NCBI GenBank assembly: GCA_900553105.1
Contig: USCE01000018.1
Location: 1-13,954 of the forward strand
Origin: an uncultured Sutterella sp.
Lineage (GTDB): Bacteria > Pseudomonadota > Gammaproteobacteria > Burkholderiales > Burkholderiaceae_F
Length of the DNA stretch: 13,954 bases
Direction of reading: 5' to 3'
This document shows positions 6,500-13,954 of this stretch, one piece after another. A program made the translations under genes and the position numbers. The notes under the pieces are model-generated. The model made no database searches. It was not told where the DNA came from and was given only the letters and a program-made list of their open reading frames with translations. Positions within the stretch are counted from its first letter, which is position 1; each line of letters starts with the position of its first letter.

Positions 6500-8872
6500 A
6501 TGAGTGAAAAGACCGTTGCCCGTTTTATTCGCATTACCGGGCTAGTGCAAGGCGTGGGTTTCAGACCCACGGTCTTTGTGGTGGCGCATGAACTTAACCT
6601 CACAGGCGAAGTGTTTAACGATGCTCAAGGGGTAGGACTTACCATTGAAGGGAGGCCGGAGAACGTGAACGATTTCGAGCGCCTTTTGCGTGAGAAGTTA
6701 CCCGCTTTGGCCAGAATCGATACGTTTGTTGCCAAAGACGTGCCCGTGTCGCACTTTAAAGCCTTTTTAATCACAGAAAGCCGCGCCGGTAAAGTCTCCA
6801 CCAATATCACGCCTGATGCCGCCACGTGTCGTGCGTGCTTAGAAGACATTTTCACACGATCAAACCGCCGCTACCGTTACGCCTTCACGAACTGCACGCA
6901 CTGCGGCCCGCGCTACACGATCACGCGACACCTGCCCTATGACCGAGTGCAAACGGCCATGGCGAGCTTTAAGATGTGCCCGACCTGTCAAACCGAGTAC
7001 ACCGATCCCTTGGATCGACGCTTTCATGCACAACCCAATGCTTGCCCCATTTGTGGCCCAGAACTTCGCTTAACCGATATGGCCGGCACGGAATTAGCCG
7101 GCGACGCACTAACCTTGACGGCCGAGGCACTGCGAGACGGGAAAATTGTTGCCATCAAAGGCTTGGGAGGTTTTCACTTGGCGTGCGATGCCAATAATCC
7201 AAGTGCGGTCAATCGACTGCGTGAACGCAAAAATCGACGCGAAAAACCGCTTGCCTTGATGGTCGCCAATCTACCAAGTGCGGAACTTTTTGCTCATGTC
7301 AGCGACTTAGAAGCCAAGACATTAACCTCATCGGCCTCTCCCATTGTGCTTTTAACTCGAAAGCACGACTATCCTTTAGCAGGCATTGCCGACGGGTTAA
7401 CGGACGTGGGCATCATGGTGGCCTATACTCCTTTGCACCGATTGATCTTTCACGAATTGGCAGGTCGCCCTGAAGGCGTCAACTGGCTCGATAAACCGTT
7501 ACCCATTGCGCTAGTGATGACCTCGGCCAATGCCTCGGGCTATCCGCTTGTGACAGAAAACGAGGCCGCATTAACGGAACTGGCGAACATCGCCGATTTG
7601 GTGCTCAGCCACAACCGCCCAATCGTTACGCGGTGCGACGACTCGGTCGTAAAAATCATCGCTGGCAACATCGCCTTTATTCGTCGCGCCCGCGGTTTTG
7701 TCCCCTTAGCGCTTAAGGTTAAAGAGTCCTTGCCCGTGGTGTTGGCGCATGGTGCTTATCTGAAAAACACCGTAGCCATGACACGCGAAGGCGAAATTAT
7801 CTGCTCGCAACACATCGCAGACTTAGACAGTCGCGCCAATCACCGCGCGCACGATGCAGTGATTGCACACATGCAAAGCCTCTATGAACTCAAGCCTCAG
7901 GCGCATGCCTGTGACGCGCATCCGGACTTCTACAGCACGGAAAATGCCCTTCAATTAGCTCAAGAACAAAACGTCCCTTGCTATCCCCTATACCACCATG
8001 CCGCTCACGTGGCTAGCGTCATGGCGGAGTTGGACCGTACGGAGGTGACGCTAGGTTTATCGTTAGACGGTGTGGGGCTGGGACCGGATAACTCAGCCTG
8101 GGGCGCAGAACTCTTGGCAGTCTCAACACACGGATTTGCCCGACTCGGGCACGTCAAGGCGTTACCCTTGCCCGGTGGCGATATCGCTGCTCAAGAACCG
8201 GCCCGGATGGGCGCTGCGGTATTGCATTCGTTAGGCAAAGCACAAGCCATTGCCGAGCGCTTCCCGATGCTTCCCAATGCTGCTCACTTTAATGCGTTAA
8301 TTGACAATCCGACGCTATCGCCCATGGCAACATCCATGGGGCGCTACTTTGATGCGACTGCTGCCCTTTTGGGTCTTTGCTACAAGCAAAGCGATGAAGC
8401 GCATGCGGCCATGCTTCTAGAATCAGCGGCGACTACCGCCCAAGGGCGCGTTATTGAAGGTTGCCAAATTTCGGAAAATCTTGAATTGGAACTCGATGCT
8501 TTGATGCAACATGTGGCCTTTGATAACGAAGCAATCAATCAAAAAGCCGCTGACTTTCATGAAACCTTAGCCGACAGTCTTTTGCGGTGGATTAAAGCTA
8601 CGCTTGAGAAAACCGGCTACCGAGGGCCCGTTGTGCTCACGGGCGGCACTTTTGCCAATCGGCTTTTAACGGAAAGTCTTCTCAGTAAGCTTGAATCCGC
8701 TGGCATCGAGTATCGGTATCCAAGAACCGTGCCCGCAGGCGACGGCGGTCTGGCGCAGGGCCAAGCGTGGCTTGCCATGCATTTACTTCAAGCAAAGCTT
8801 GAAAAACACGTCTATACGGGTGAAGGGGTGAACGCCTACAATAGACTCGTAGACTTAGAAAACTCACGATAA
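6500..8872 (+). CDS. hypF: Carbamoyltransferase HypF
   Basis: HypF uses carbamoyl phosphate and ATP to carbamoylate the C-terminal cysteine of HypE, the first step of cyanide-ligand synthesis. All domains are present in the 790-residue protein. The acylphosphatase domain covers residues 7-95, with GLVQGVGFRP at 14-23. The double zinc finger has cysteine pairs at 110/113, 132/135, 160/163 and 182/185. The YrdC-like domain covers about 200-400, with TSANASGYPL at 341-350 and TRCDDSVV near 377-384. The Kae1-like domain covers about 410-780, with SQHIADLD, the metal site YHHAAH (His499 and His503) and SLDGVGLG. The usual HHHAH motif reads HHAAH, but the HxxxH spacing is kept. The closing motif PAGDGGLAQGQ has Gly where Asn is common. 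Length is slightly above the common 750. It lies 50 bp after hypB and 24 bp before hypC. Confidence 0.96.
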   Translation: MSEKTVARFIRITGLVQGVGFRPTVFVVAHELNLTGEVFNDAQGVGLTIEGRPENVNDFERLLREKLPALARIDTFVAKDVPVSHFKAFLITESRAGKVSTNITPDAATCRACLEDIFTRSNRRYRYAFTNCTHCGPRYTITRHLPYDRVQTAMASFKMCPTCQTEYTDPLDRRFHAQPNACPICGPELRLTDMAGTELAGDALTLTAEALRDGKIVAIKGLGGFHLACDANNPSAVNRLRERKNRREKPLALMVANLPSAELFAHVSDLEAKTLTSSASPIVLLTRKHDYPLAGIADGLTDVGIMVAYTPLHRLIFHELAGRPEGVNWLDKPLPIALVMTSANASGYPLVTENEAALTELANIADLVLSHNRPIVTRCDDSVVKIIAGNIAFIRRARGFVPLALKVKESLPVVLAHGAYLKNTVAMTREGEIICSQHIADLDSRANHRAHDAVIAHMQSLYELKPQAHACDAHPDFYSTENALQLAQEQNVPCYPLYHHAAHVASVMAELDRTEVTLGLSLDGVGLGPDNSAWGAELLAVSTHGFARLGHVKALPLPGGDIAAQEPARMGAAVLHSLGKAQAIAERFPMLPNAAHFNALIDNPTLSPMATSMGRYFDATAALLGLCYKQSDEAHAAMLLESAATTAQGRVIEGCQISENLELELDALMQHVAFDNEAINQKAADFHETLADSLLRWIKATLEKTGYRGPVVLTGGTFANRLLTESLLSKLESAGIEYRYPRTVPAGDGGLAQGQAWLAMHLLQAKLEKHVYTGEGVNAYNRLVDLENSR

Positions 8873-8896
8873 GAACCCTTAGCGGAGAAAAACAAC

Positions 8897-9136
8897 ATGT
8901 GTTTGGCTGTCCCTGCAAAAATCATTGAAATCCAAAATCAGACCAATGCCCTTTGCGACTTTAACGGCATTCAAAAAACGGTGGATGTCTCGCTTATCAC
9001 AGAGCCCCAAGTGGGCGACTGGGTGATCGTGCACGTGGGCTTTGCGTTAAACAAAATCGATGAAGCCAAGGCCCAAGAAACACTGTCCCTAATGAATGAA
9101 TTAGCAAGTCAAAACACTCTCGCTTCGGCTCAATAA
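8897..9136 (+). CDS. hypC: Hydrogenase maturation chaperone HypC
   Basis: HypC is the small chaperone that forms a complex with HypD for assembly of the Fe(CN)2CO unit and carries it to the large-subunit precursor. The 79-residue product begins MCLAVPAKI, the invariant N-terminus with functional Cys2, which fixes the start. The OB-fold-like pattern continues with VDVSLITEPQVGDWVIVHVGFAL, and the C-terminal helix is normal (KIDEAKAQETLSLMNEL). GGAG lies 9 bases before the ATG. The gene sits 24 bp after hypF and 14 bp before hypD, the conserved F-C-D order. A HupF or HybG paralogue is less likely given this position. Confidence 0.96.
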   Translation: MCLAVPAKIIEIQNQTNALCDFNGIQKTVDVSLITEPQVGDWVIVHVGFALNKIDEAKAQETLSLMNELASQNTLASAQ

Positions 9137-9150
9137 AAGGACATCTCTCC

Positions 9151-10293
9151 ATGCATTTTGTCAACGACTTCCGAGATCCTGAAAAAGCCCGAGGTCTCAT
9201 TAACGCCATTGAAGCGGCAATCGATCCCAGGCGCCAATACCGCTTTATGGAATTTTGTGGCGGTCACACCCATGTGCTTTCTCGCTGGGGACTAACGGAA
9301 TTGTTGCCCGCTAACGTCAAGATGATCCACGGGCCGGGCTGCCCCGTGTGCGTATTGCCTGTCTCACGGTACGTGATGGCCATTGACTTGGCACTCAAAC
9401 ACAAAGAAGTTATTCTGTGCACCTATGGCGATACGATGCGAGTACCCACGCCCAAGGGCTTGACTCTGCTCACTGCACGCTCTCAAGGCGCTGATATCCG
9501 CATGGTATATTCGCCTGCCGATGCTGTGGAGCTTGCTGCGCAAAACTTGGATCGCGAAGTGGTGTTTTTAGCCATTGGCTTTGAAACGACGACGCCAGCA
9601 ACGGCGCTCGCCATCACAGCGGCCAAACACCGAGGGCTCACGAATTTCTCGTGCTTAGTCTCCCATGTCCTGACGCCAGCCGCCATGAACCATATTTTGT
9701 CAACGGCGCCTGCGCGCGGCGCTCAACCCTTATCCGGCATTGTGGGACCGGCTCATGTCTCCACCGTTATTGGCTCTGAGGCTTATCGGCCCGTCGTACA
9801 GAAGTATCACATTCCTCTTGTCATCGCCGGATTTGAACCTTTGGACATGCTCGCTGCCATTTTGATGCTCATCGAACAAGTCAATGACAATCGTGCGGAC
9901 GTGGAAAATGAATTCACCCGAGCAGTAACGCCTGAAGGTAATGCCACGGCCATCGCTTTAATGAAAGAAGTCTTTTGCGTCAAAGAGGCCTTTGAGTGGC
10001 GAGGCTTGGGCGTTGTGCCCGATTCGGCCTTGGGACTTAATCCCGCCTATGAAGCTTTTGATGCGCAAAGGAAATTTGCCCTTATTGAGCAACACGTTCA
10101 GGAAAATCGCGCCTGCGCTTGCCCTGCCATTCTTCGCGGAGAAAAAGATCCTGAAGACTGTGCGCTCTTTGGCAAAGTCTGCACGCCTGACAGGCCCATC
10201 GGCGCCTGTATGGTGAGCTCTGAAGGCGCTTGTGCAGCCCGCTACCGTTACGCCCCTCGTCGTGCTCGACATGACGCTCAAACTCAGGAATAA
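9151..10293 (+). CDS. hypD: Fe-S scaffold protein HypD
   Basis: HypD is the [4Fe-4S] protein on which the Fe(CN)2CO moiety is built, with HypC. The 380-residue protein has the conserved active-site motifs MEFCGGHTH (Cys36) and IHGPGCPVCV (Cys64, Cys67), which correspond to the essential cysteines of E. coli HypD. The middle domain has LAIGFETTTPATA, the usual signature. The C-terminal Fe-S cluster region follows, with CACP, EDCALFGKVCTP and IGACMVSSEGACAARYRY. Nothing key is missing and length is normal. AAAAGGA lies about 9 bases before the ATG. hypE begins 6 bp after its stop. Confidence 0.97.
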   Translation: MHFVNDFRDPEKARGLINAIEAAIDPRRQYRFMEFCGGHTHVLSRWGLTELLPANVKMIHGPGCPVCVLPVSRYVMAIDLALKHKEVILCTYGDTMRVPTPKGLTLLTARSQGADIRMVYSPADAVELAAQNLDREVVFLAIGFETTTPATALAITAAKHRGLTNFSCLVSHVLTPAAMNHILSTAPARGAQPLSGIVGPAHVSTVIGSEAYRPVVQKYHIPLVIAGFEPLDMLAAILMLIEQVNDNRADVENEFTRAVTPEGNATAIALMKEVFCVKEAFEWRGLGVVPDSALGLNPAYEAFDAQRKFALIEQHVQENRACACPAILRGEKDPEDCALFGKVCTPDRPIGACMVSSEGACAARYRYAPRRARHDAQTQE

Positions 10294-10299
10294 ATCGCC

Positions 10300-11336
10300 A
10301 TGAAATCAACCTTTGCTTTAAATATTGAAAAAGGAACCGTAGAGCTTTCTCACGGTGCAGGCGGTCGCGCTTCAGCGCAACTCATTGAAGAAGTGTTTGC
10401 CAAACACTTTACAAATGAATGGTTAGATGAAGGCCACGATGGAGCGCTCCTTCCTGCCATCCGTCGTCCCGTGGCCGTTTCGTGCGACGCTCACGTTGTC
10501 AGTCCCCTCTTTTTCCCCGGTGGTGACATCGGCAAATTAGCCGTCTGCGGTACTGTCAATGATGTAGCCATGTGCGGCGCCAAGCCCCTTTATCTCACCG
10601 CAAGCTTCATAATCGAAGAAGGATTTGCACTCGCTGACCTTGAACGCATCGTGAAGTCCATGGCAGAGGCCGCACAAGAAGCCGGCGTTGCAATCGTCAC
10701 GGGCGACACCAAAGTCGTTGAACGCGGTAAAGCCGATGGCGTTTTTATTTGTACAAGCGGCATCGGTGAGCAGTTTGAAAACACGGAAACGGTAAGCGGC
10801 AAGCGCGCTCAGCCCGGTGACGTGGTGCTGGTGTCAGGCGCAATCGGCGATCACGGCACCGCCATTTTGTCTCGTCGCCAGGGGCTTACTTTTTTAACTG
10901 ATTTGGAAAGCGACTGCGCGCCGTTAAACAAAATGGTTGAAGCGATCATGAAGGCCTCCTCTCACGACATGTTCTTCGTGATCCGACCCGCGGGGGACTC
11001 GCTGCAACGCTCAATGAAATTGCCACTCAAAGTAAAGTTGGCATTGAACTCAATGAAAGCGCTATCGTGGTGCATGAAGCCGTCAATGCCGCCTGTGAGT
11101 TTTTAGGCCTTGATCCCCTTTATGTCGCCAATGAGGGCAAACTCATTGCGATTTGTCCAGAAGAAGAGGCCCAGGCGGTTTTAGAAGCCATGAGGACTGA
11201 TCCCCGTGGCAAAGAAGCCGCGATCGTAGGTCGAGTCACAGAAGACAATGCTGGTTATGTGGAAATGGTAACCACCGTCGGTGGAAGACGCGCTGTGGAT
11301 TGGCTCAACGCCGAACAGTTACCTAGAATTTGTTAA
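10300..11336 (+). pseudogene. hypE: HypE (carbamoyl dehydratase) with single-base frameshift
   Basis: HypE dehydrates the carbamoyl group that HypF places on its C-terminal cysteine, giving the thiocyanate that supplies cyanide. The first 223 codons are a normal HypE N-terminus (VELSHGAGGRASAQ, GTVNDVAMCGAKPLYL, VTGDTKVVERG). After His-Asp at 10963-10968 the frame is lost and ends at 11104-11106 after 45 unrelated residues. In the -1 frame from 10968 the missing half continues exactly: HVLRDPTRGGLAATLNEIA, then LGLDPLYVANEGK and the terminal LPRIC with the acceptor cysteine. Repaired length would be 345 residues, normal for HypE. A TGA in the second frame at 10938-10940 confines the shift to 10941-10968. 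One base is missing (or two are extra). No slippery heptamer with the shift frame is seen, so this is a mutation or a sequence error. As written, no functional HypE is made. Confidence 0.93.
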
Positions 11337-11369
11337 GCATTTGATGCAAAAACAGAATTTGACGTTCAT

Positions 11370-11399
11370 GTGAGAGGCCCTAAAAGCCTCTCACTTTTT
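11370..11399 (+). terminator. Rho-independent terminator of the hyp operon
   Basis: A perfect 9-bp stem (GTGAGAGGC / GCCTCTCAC) with the 7-base loop CCTAAAA is followed directly by TTTTT. It starts 33 bases after the hypE stop and closes the operon. The reverse strand has no T-tract after the stem, so it works in one direction only. Confidence 0.92.
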
Positions 11400-11977
11400 A
11401 CTCACAAACAATCCCAAAGTAATCCACAACGTTGTCCACAGAAAATGTGGAAAACTACTCTTGGGACAATATCTCCTTTGAACTCACTAAGAGCAAGTTC
11501 TCACTACTATGTTTCTACCAATTGTTTGCAAGGTCAGTAAGCAAAAATATCACAAAGTGTCTTTTATTCACCTCATGAGCCCTTAGGATCCAGACAATAT
11601 AGGGCCCTTTGATATCTAAGGAGAATTTTAAATTTACACTTATCGAACAATACGTTTTAAACCTCAAAAAACACTGACGAGAGGTTGATTTTATCTTGCT
11701 AACGACATCCCAAACAACCAAGAAATAGTTGTCTTGAGTGGAGCTGGCACAAACCAAACAATAGCCCATGCGGTTGCAATTATGTTTGAAAAATGTATCC
11801 GATATACAAACGATAGAGTCATCACGTAATCTAGTAAAATCTTACGTAACCCATTGAATAAATTATTTTTTCCAAAATTGGATCATTGATCAAACTGTAA
11901 AAAAAAAGGATCTATCATATTCTGATATTGAGTAGTTTAGACTGATTTCAGTTAAAACCTTTATTAGGAGTATTTAT
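11400..11977. other. AT-rich noncoding stretch upstream of the ADP-ribosylglycohydrolase gene
   Basis: About 580 bases contain no gene I can support. An 84-codon minus-strand ORF (11515-11769) matches no family I recognise and lacks a good ribosome binding site. Composition is clearly more AT-rich than the hyp operon. The segment includes the palindromic, DnaA-box-like block at 11412-11466, a TTGATCAA palindrome near 11885, a run of nine A at 11899-11907, and just before the next gene AGGAG at 11966-11970. A promoter for the downstream gene should lie within the last 100 bases, but no good -35/-10 pair is visible. Confidence 0.6.
11412..11466. repeat. Nested inverted repeats with three DnaA-box-like 9-mers
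   Basis: The outer arms TCCCAAAGTA (11412-11421) and TACTCTTGGGA (11456-11466) pair over ten bases with one bulged G. Inside are the perfect palindrome ACAACGTTGT (11426-11435) and the short hairpin TCCACA-GAAAA-TGTGGA (11435-11451). The 9-mers TAATCCACA (11420-11428), TTGTCCACA (11432-11440) and, on the minus strand, TTTTCCACA (11446-11454) each differ by one base from the consensus DnaA box TTATCCACA. The repeats are plain to see; any role (DnaA binding, replication or titration site, recombination end, RNA structure) is inference. Confidence 0.5.
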
Positions 11978-12775
11978 ATGATTGGAGCCATTGTTGGAGA
12001 TATTGTGGGTTCGCGTTTTGAATGGGATAACACGAGAACAAAGGACTTTGAATTATTTACGAATGAATGTTTTTTTACTGATGACACAGTCATGTCCTTG
12101 GCGATTTGCCAAGCTTTTTTGACAACCCGATCAAATCACTACAAAAATCTTCAACAAGCAAGCATCGACATAATGCAACTTTTAGGGCGCAAGTATAGAG
12201 ACTGCACTTACGGGTCACGATTTCGTCAATGGTTAAACACTGATCATCCTCTGCCCTACAATAGCTATGGCAATGGTGCTGCCATGCGTGTCAGTGCCAG
12301 CGGTTATGTCGGGCAAACGCTAGAAGAAGTCCGAGCCTATTCAAAGGCGGTAACAGAAATTTCTCACAATCACCCAGAAGGTCTTAAAGGTGCAGAAGCC
12401 ACTGCCATCTCGGTTTATCTTGCCAGGACAGGGGTCAGCAAGAATGTGATTAAAAGTTATATTCAAGACAACTATTATCCTATTGATTTCACCATCGATG
12501 AAATCCGCCCAAGCTATAGCTTTCAGGGGTCTTGTCAAGGGACAGTCCCTTACGCCCTACAAGTCTTTTTTGAATCTAATAGCTTTGAAGAAACTCTTCG
12601 AACAGCGATGTATTTAGGAGGCGACAGTGATACTTTAGGAGCAATCGCAGGCGCTGTTGCTGGCGCTTATTATGGTGTACCTAAAGCTATTCGTGAAAAC
12701 ACGATGCAATATTTAGATTCGAACTTGAGTTGTATCATAGAAGAATTTGAAAGAACCTACCGCTGTTTTAACTGA
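11978..12775 (+). CDS. ADP-ribosylglycohydrolase (DraG family)
   Basis: The 265-residue enzyme belongs to the ADP-ribosylglycohydrolase family (DraG/ARH), Mg2+-dependent cytoplasmic enzymes that remove ADP-ribose from proteins or hydrolyse related N-glycosidic bonds. The metal-site motifs are all present: MIGAIVGDIVGSRFEW at the N-terminus, FFTDDTVMS (TDDT, residues 34-37), GNGAAMRV near 106, SHNHPEGLKGAEA near 128-140, and the C-terminal GGDSDTLGAIAGAVAGAYYG. AGGAG lies 7 bases before the ATG. Length is typical. It stands alone: no ADP-ribosyltransferase, DraT, nitrogenase or DarT/DarG partner is nearby. It follows an AT-rich noncoding stretch and faces an IS21 remnant, so it may have been acquired horizontally. 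Its substrate (arginine-ADP-ribose, other ADP-ribosyl group, or nucleoside-type compound) cannot be assigned. Confidence 0.93.
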   Translation: MIGAIVGDIVGSRFEWDNTRTKDFELFTNECFFTDDTVMSLAICQAFLTTRSNHYKNLQQASIDIMQLLGRKYRDCTYGSRFRQWLNTDHPLPYNSYGNGAAMRVSASGYVGQTLEEVRAYSKAVTEISHNHPEGLKGAEATAISVYLARTGVSKNVIKSYIQDNYYPIDFTIDEIRPSYSFQGSCQGTVPYALQVFFESNSFEETLRTAMYLGGDSDTLGAIAGAVAGAYYGVPKAIRENTMQYLDSNLSCIIEEFERTYRCFN

Positions 12776-12784
12776 TTGTGATGC

Positions 12785-12817
12785 GCTTACCAAAATAACC
12801 GTTGTTACATTCTAAGC
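12785..12817. repeat. Imperfect hairpin between the convergent genes
   Basis: GCTTA/TAAGC outer arms (12785-12789, 12813-12817) enclose an inner TAAC/GTTA stem (12796-12799, 12804-12807), with internal loops between. It lies in the 54-bp gap between the stop codons of the ADP-ribosylglycohydrolase gene and the transposase remnant. No T-tract follows on either strand, so a terminator role is doubtful; it may be part of an IS end or chance. Confidence 0.25.
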
Positions 12818-12829
12818 AAAGGATCGATC

Positions 12830-13954
12830 TTATATTTCCTCACTTAACCACTTTGTTTTGACGATCTCCGACATCCAAACCTCGTTGCACTTTTTTGTGG
12901 CATGCTCAAGAGAATCTGGATCAAATATTCTGAGCTTGTTGTTAGACTCGACCCGAGCAAGCACATACATACCAGTATATCGATAGGGCACGGAGTAGTT
13001 ATGCATGCGAATACGAATGCAATAATTCTTCCCAACTTTATACCTCTTTAATGGTTTTTGATACTGAAACTCCAACTGAGGTAAAGGCTGTAAAGCCTGT
13101 ACTCTAACTCAAAAAGTTCCTTTCGTAAGATCCTCATCTGGAAGTTATTGAGCCTAATCAGCCCTCGTCTCAAAATGCTGTTGATTTCGTTAATTGAAAA
13201 GAACCTCATTGATTTCAACGGCGTAAGAATCTTGTTTTGAATTTGCTTAACAGCGTTTTCAACAGAACCTTTGTAGCTCGGTTCTCCTGATGCAACGGCT
13301 TCTACAGAAACGCCATAATGCCGCCCAAGGTCAAGAATTTCTTGACATAAAATCGGATTGTGTCTGCTTGCTCTAGTCACTAAAGTGGAGAAGTTATCGA
13401 ACATCGTCACTTTAGGTACTCCATCAAAAAAACTTGAACATTTCTATGATGGCATTTAACCAAGACTCTCTGGTTTGATCCTTGCTGGCGTAGCAAAACA
13501 AGTACTTTGAGTACGGCAAAACACCGACAAATATATCGACCTTTCGAGTCTCAAACACACCGTTGACTCCTTCGACTTGAAGTGTTAACTGGTCGCCAGA
13601 ATAGTCGATCTGACTGCATTGACCACTTACCCAATTGTGACTCAGGTAAGAGTCTTCCCATTTTTGTTGATTGTTCTTTAGCCATTGATTGTACTTTCGG
13701 TGAAAGGTGGCTCTTGAGTAGTGACGAGCTCGTTGCTCTTGCATTAAGTACACACCATAGGCTTCGTCAATGGTATTAATTTTGCGAAGAAAAATGAGTC
13801 TGGCCAGCTCTTGAAACTGCGGTATTACGTAGTCCTTTGGAGACGATTGCTTTGCCTGCAGTTCGTTGAAAAGGCGTTGGCGGGAGTGGTACTTAGCCTG
13901 ATTCCAATCCAGACCGATTTTCTCGGCCGCGTGAAAGTATTTACGCACACTCGT
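12830..13954 (-). pseudogene. istA: IS21-family transposase IstA, two frameshifts, 5' end off the window
   Basis: Read on the minus strand from the window edge, three ORF pieces join into one IS21 IstA transposase. The N-terminal piece (13954-13424) begins within a helix-turn-helix (TSVRKYF) and holds the first catalytic Asp in SQIDYSGD, then DIFVGVLPYSKYLFCYA. The middle piece (frame of 13410-13048) has the second Asp in MFDNFST and the catalytic Glu in YKGSVENAVK. The third piece (to 12830) has YSVPYRYTGMYV, the usual C-terminal beta-barrel region. The first break is a run of seven T (plus strand A, 13426-13432), where six would read on as FFDGVPKVT. The second is near 13096-13098, where one G appears missing. 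IstB, which normally follows istA, is absent. The N-terminal residues lie beyond the window, and no terminal inverted repeats could be identified. Transposition from this copy is unlikely. Confidence 0.88.

Noticed and set aside
10921..10968. Programmed -1 ribosomal frameshift in hypE
   Set aside because: No X XXY YYZ heptamer in the right phase within the allowed interval; AAACAAA at 10926-10932 does not fit the pattern and lies before the -1 frame stop at 10938-10940. Programmed shifting is not known for hypE.
11515..11769. 84-codon minus-strand ORF in the noncoding stretch
   Set aside because: No recognisable family, no convincing ribosome binding site, and composition typical of random AT-rich sequence.
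11689..11829. Short plus-strand reading containing IVVLSGAG, resembling the nucleotide-binding start of sirtuins
   Set aside because: Only about eight residues match, there is no start codon before the motif, no other sirtuin motif follows, and a stop comes about 27 codons later. It would be attractive next to an ADP-ribosylglycohydrolase but is not supportable.
1..13954. CRISPR arrays, tRNA or rRNA genes
   Set aside because: Read through on both strands: no regularly spaced direct repeats and no cloverleaf or rRNA-like segments were recognised.

Overview
The window looks like the end of a draft contig from a proteobacterium. My best guess is Burkholderiales, possibly a gut Sutterellaceae-type organism. 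The reasons are the accessory-gene order hybE(hupJ)-hupK-hypA-B-F-C-D-E, known from proteobacterial uptake-hydrogenase clusters such as those of Cupriavidus and the rhizobia, and a base composition near 50% GC by eye. The taxon is an inference; no rRNA or other taxonomic marker is present. The first 36 bases are a Nextera/Tn5 library adapter, not genome.

Layout. (1) 37-1221, minus: a MATE-family efflux transporter whose C-terminus is cut off by the adapter. (2) 1409-3623, plus, divergent from MATE: an EamA/DMT-family transporter followed 25 bp later by a zinc-dependent M20-type amidase (allantoate amidohydrolase / N-carbamoyl-amino-acid hydrolase family). They look like a transporter-enzyme pair. 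A perfect 8-bp hairpin lies downstream. (3) 3784-11336, plus: a tight eight-gene [NiFe]-hydrogenase maturation operon (hybE/hupJ, hupK, hypA, hypB, hypF, hypC, hypD, hypE), closed by a strong intrinsic terminator at 11370-11399. HypE and HypF make the cyanide ligands, HypC, HypD and HupK assemble and carry the Fe(CN)2CO unit, HypA and HypB insert nickel, and HybE/HupJ is an assembly chaperone. No hydrogenase structural genes are in the window. hypE carries a single-base frameshift near 10966-10968 that separates two clearly homologous halves. If real, it would stop cyanide-ligand synthesis; if not, it is a sequence error.

(4) 11400-13954: composition turns visibly AT-rich. A noncoding stretch of about 580 bp begins with a compact palindromic segment holding three DnaA-box-like 9-mers. 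It leads to an ADP-ribosylglycohydrolase (DraG family) gene with a good ribosome binding site. Next, on the minus strand, is a decayed IS21-family istA transposase with two frameshifts, cut off at the right end of the window and without istB. This right part looks like an accessory island.

Nothing here amounts to a clearly new system. The points most worth checking are the broken hypE, the accessory operon without structural genes, the structured noncoding segment, and the solitary ADP-ribosylglycohydrolase beside an IS remnant.
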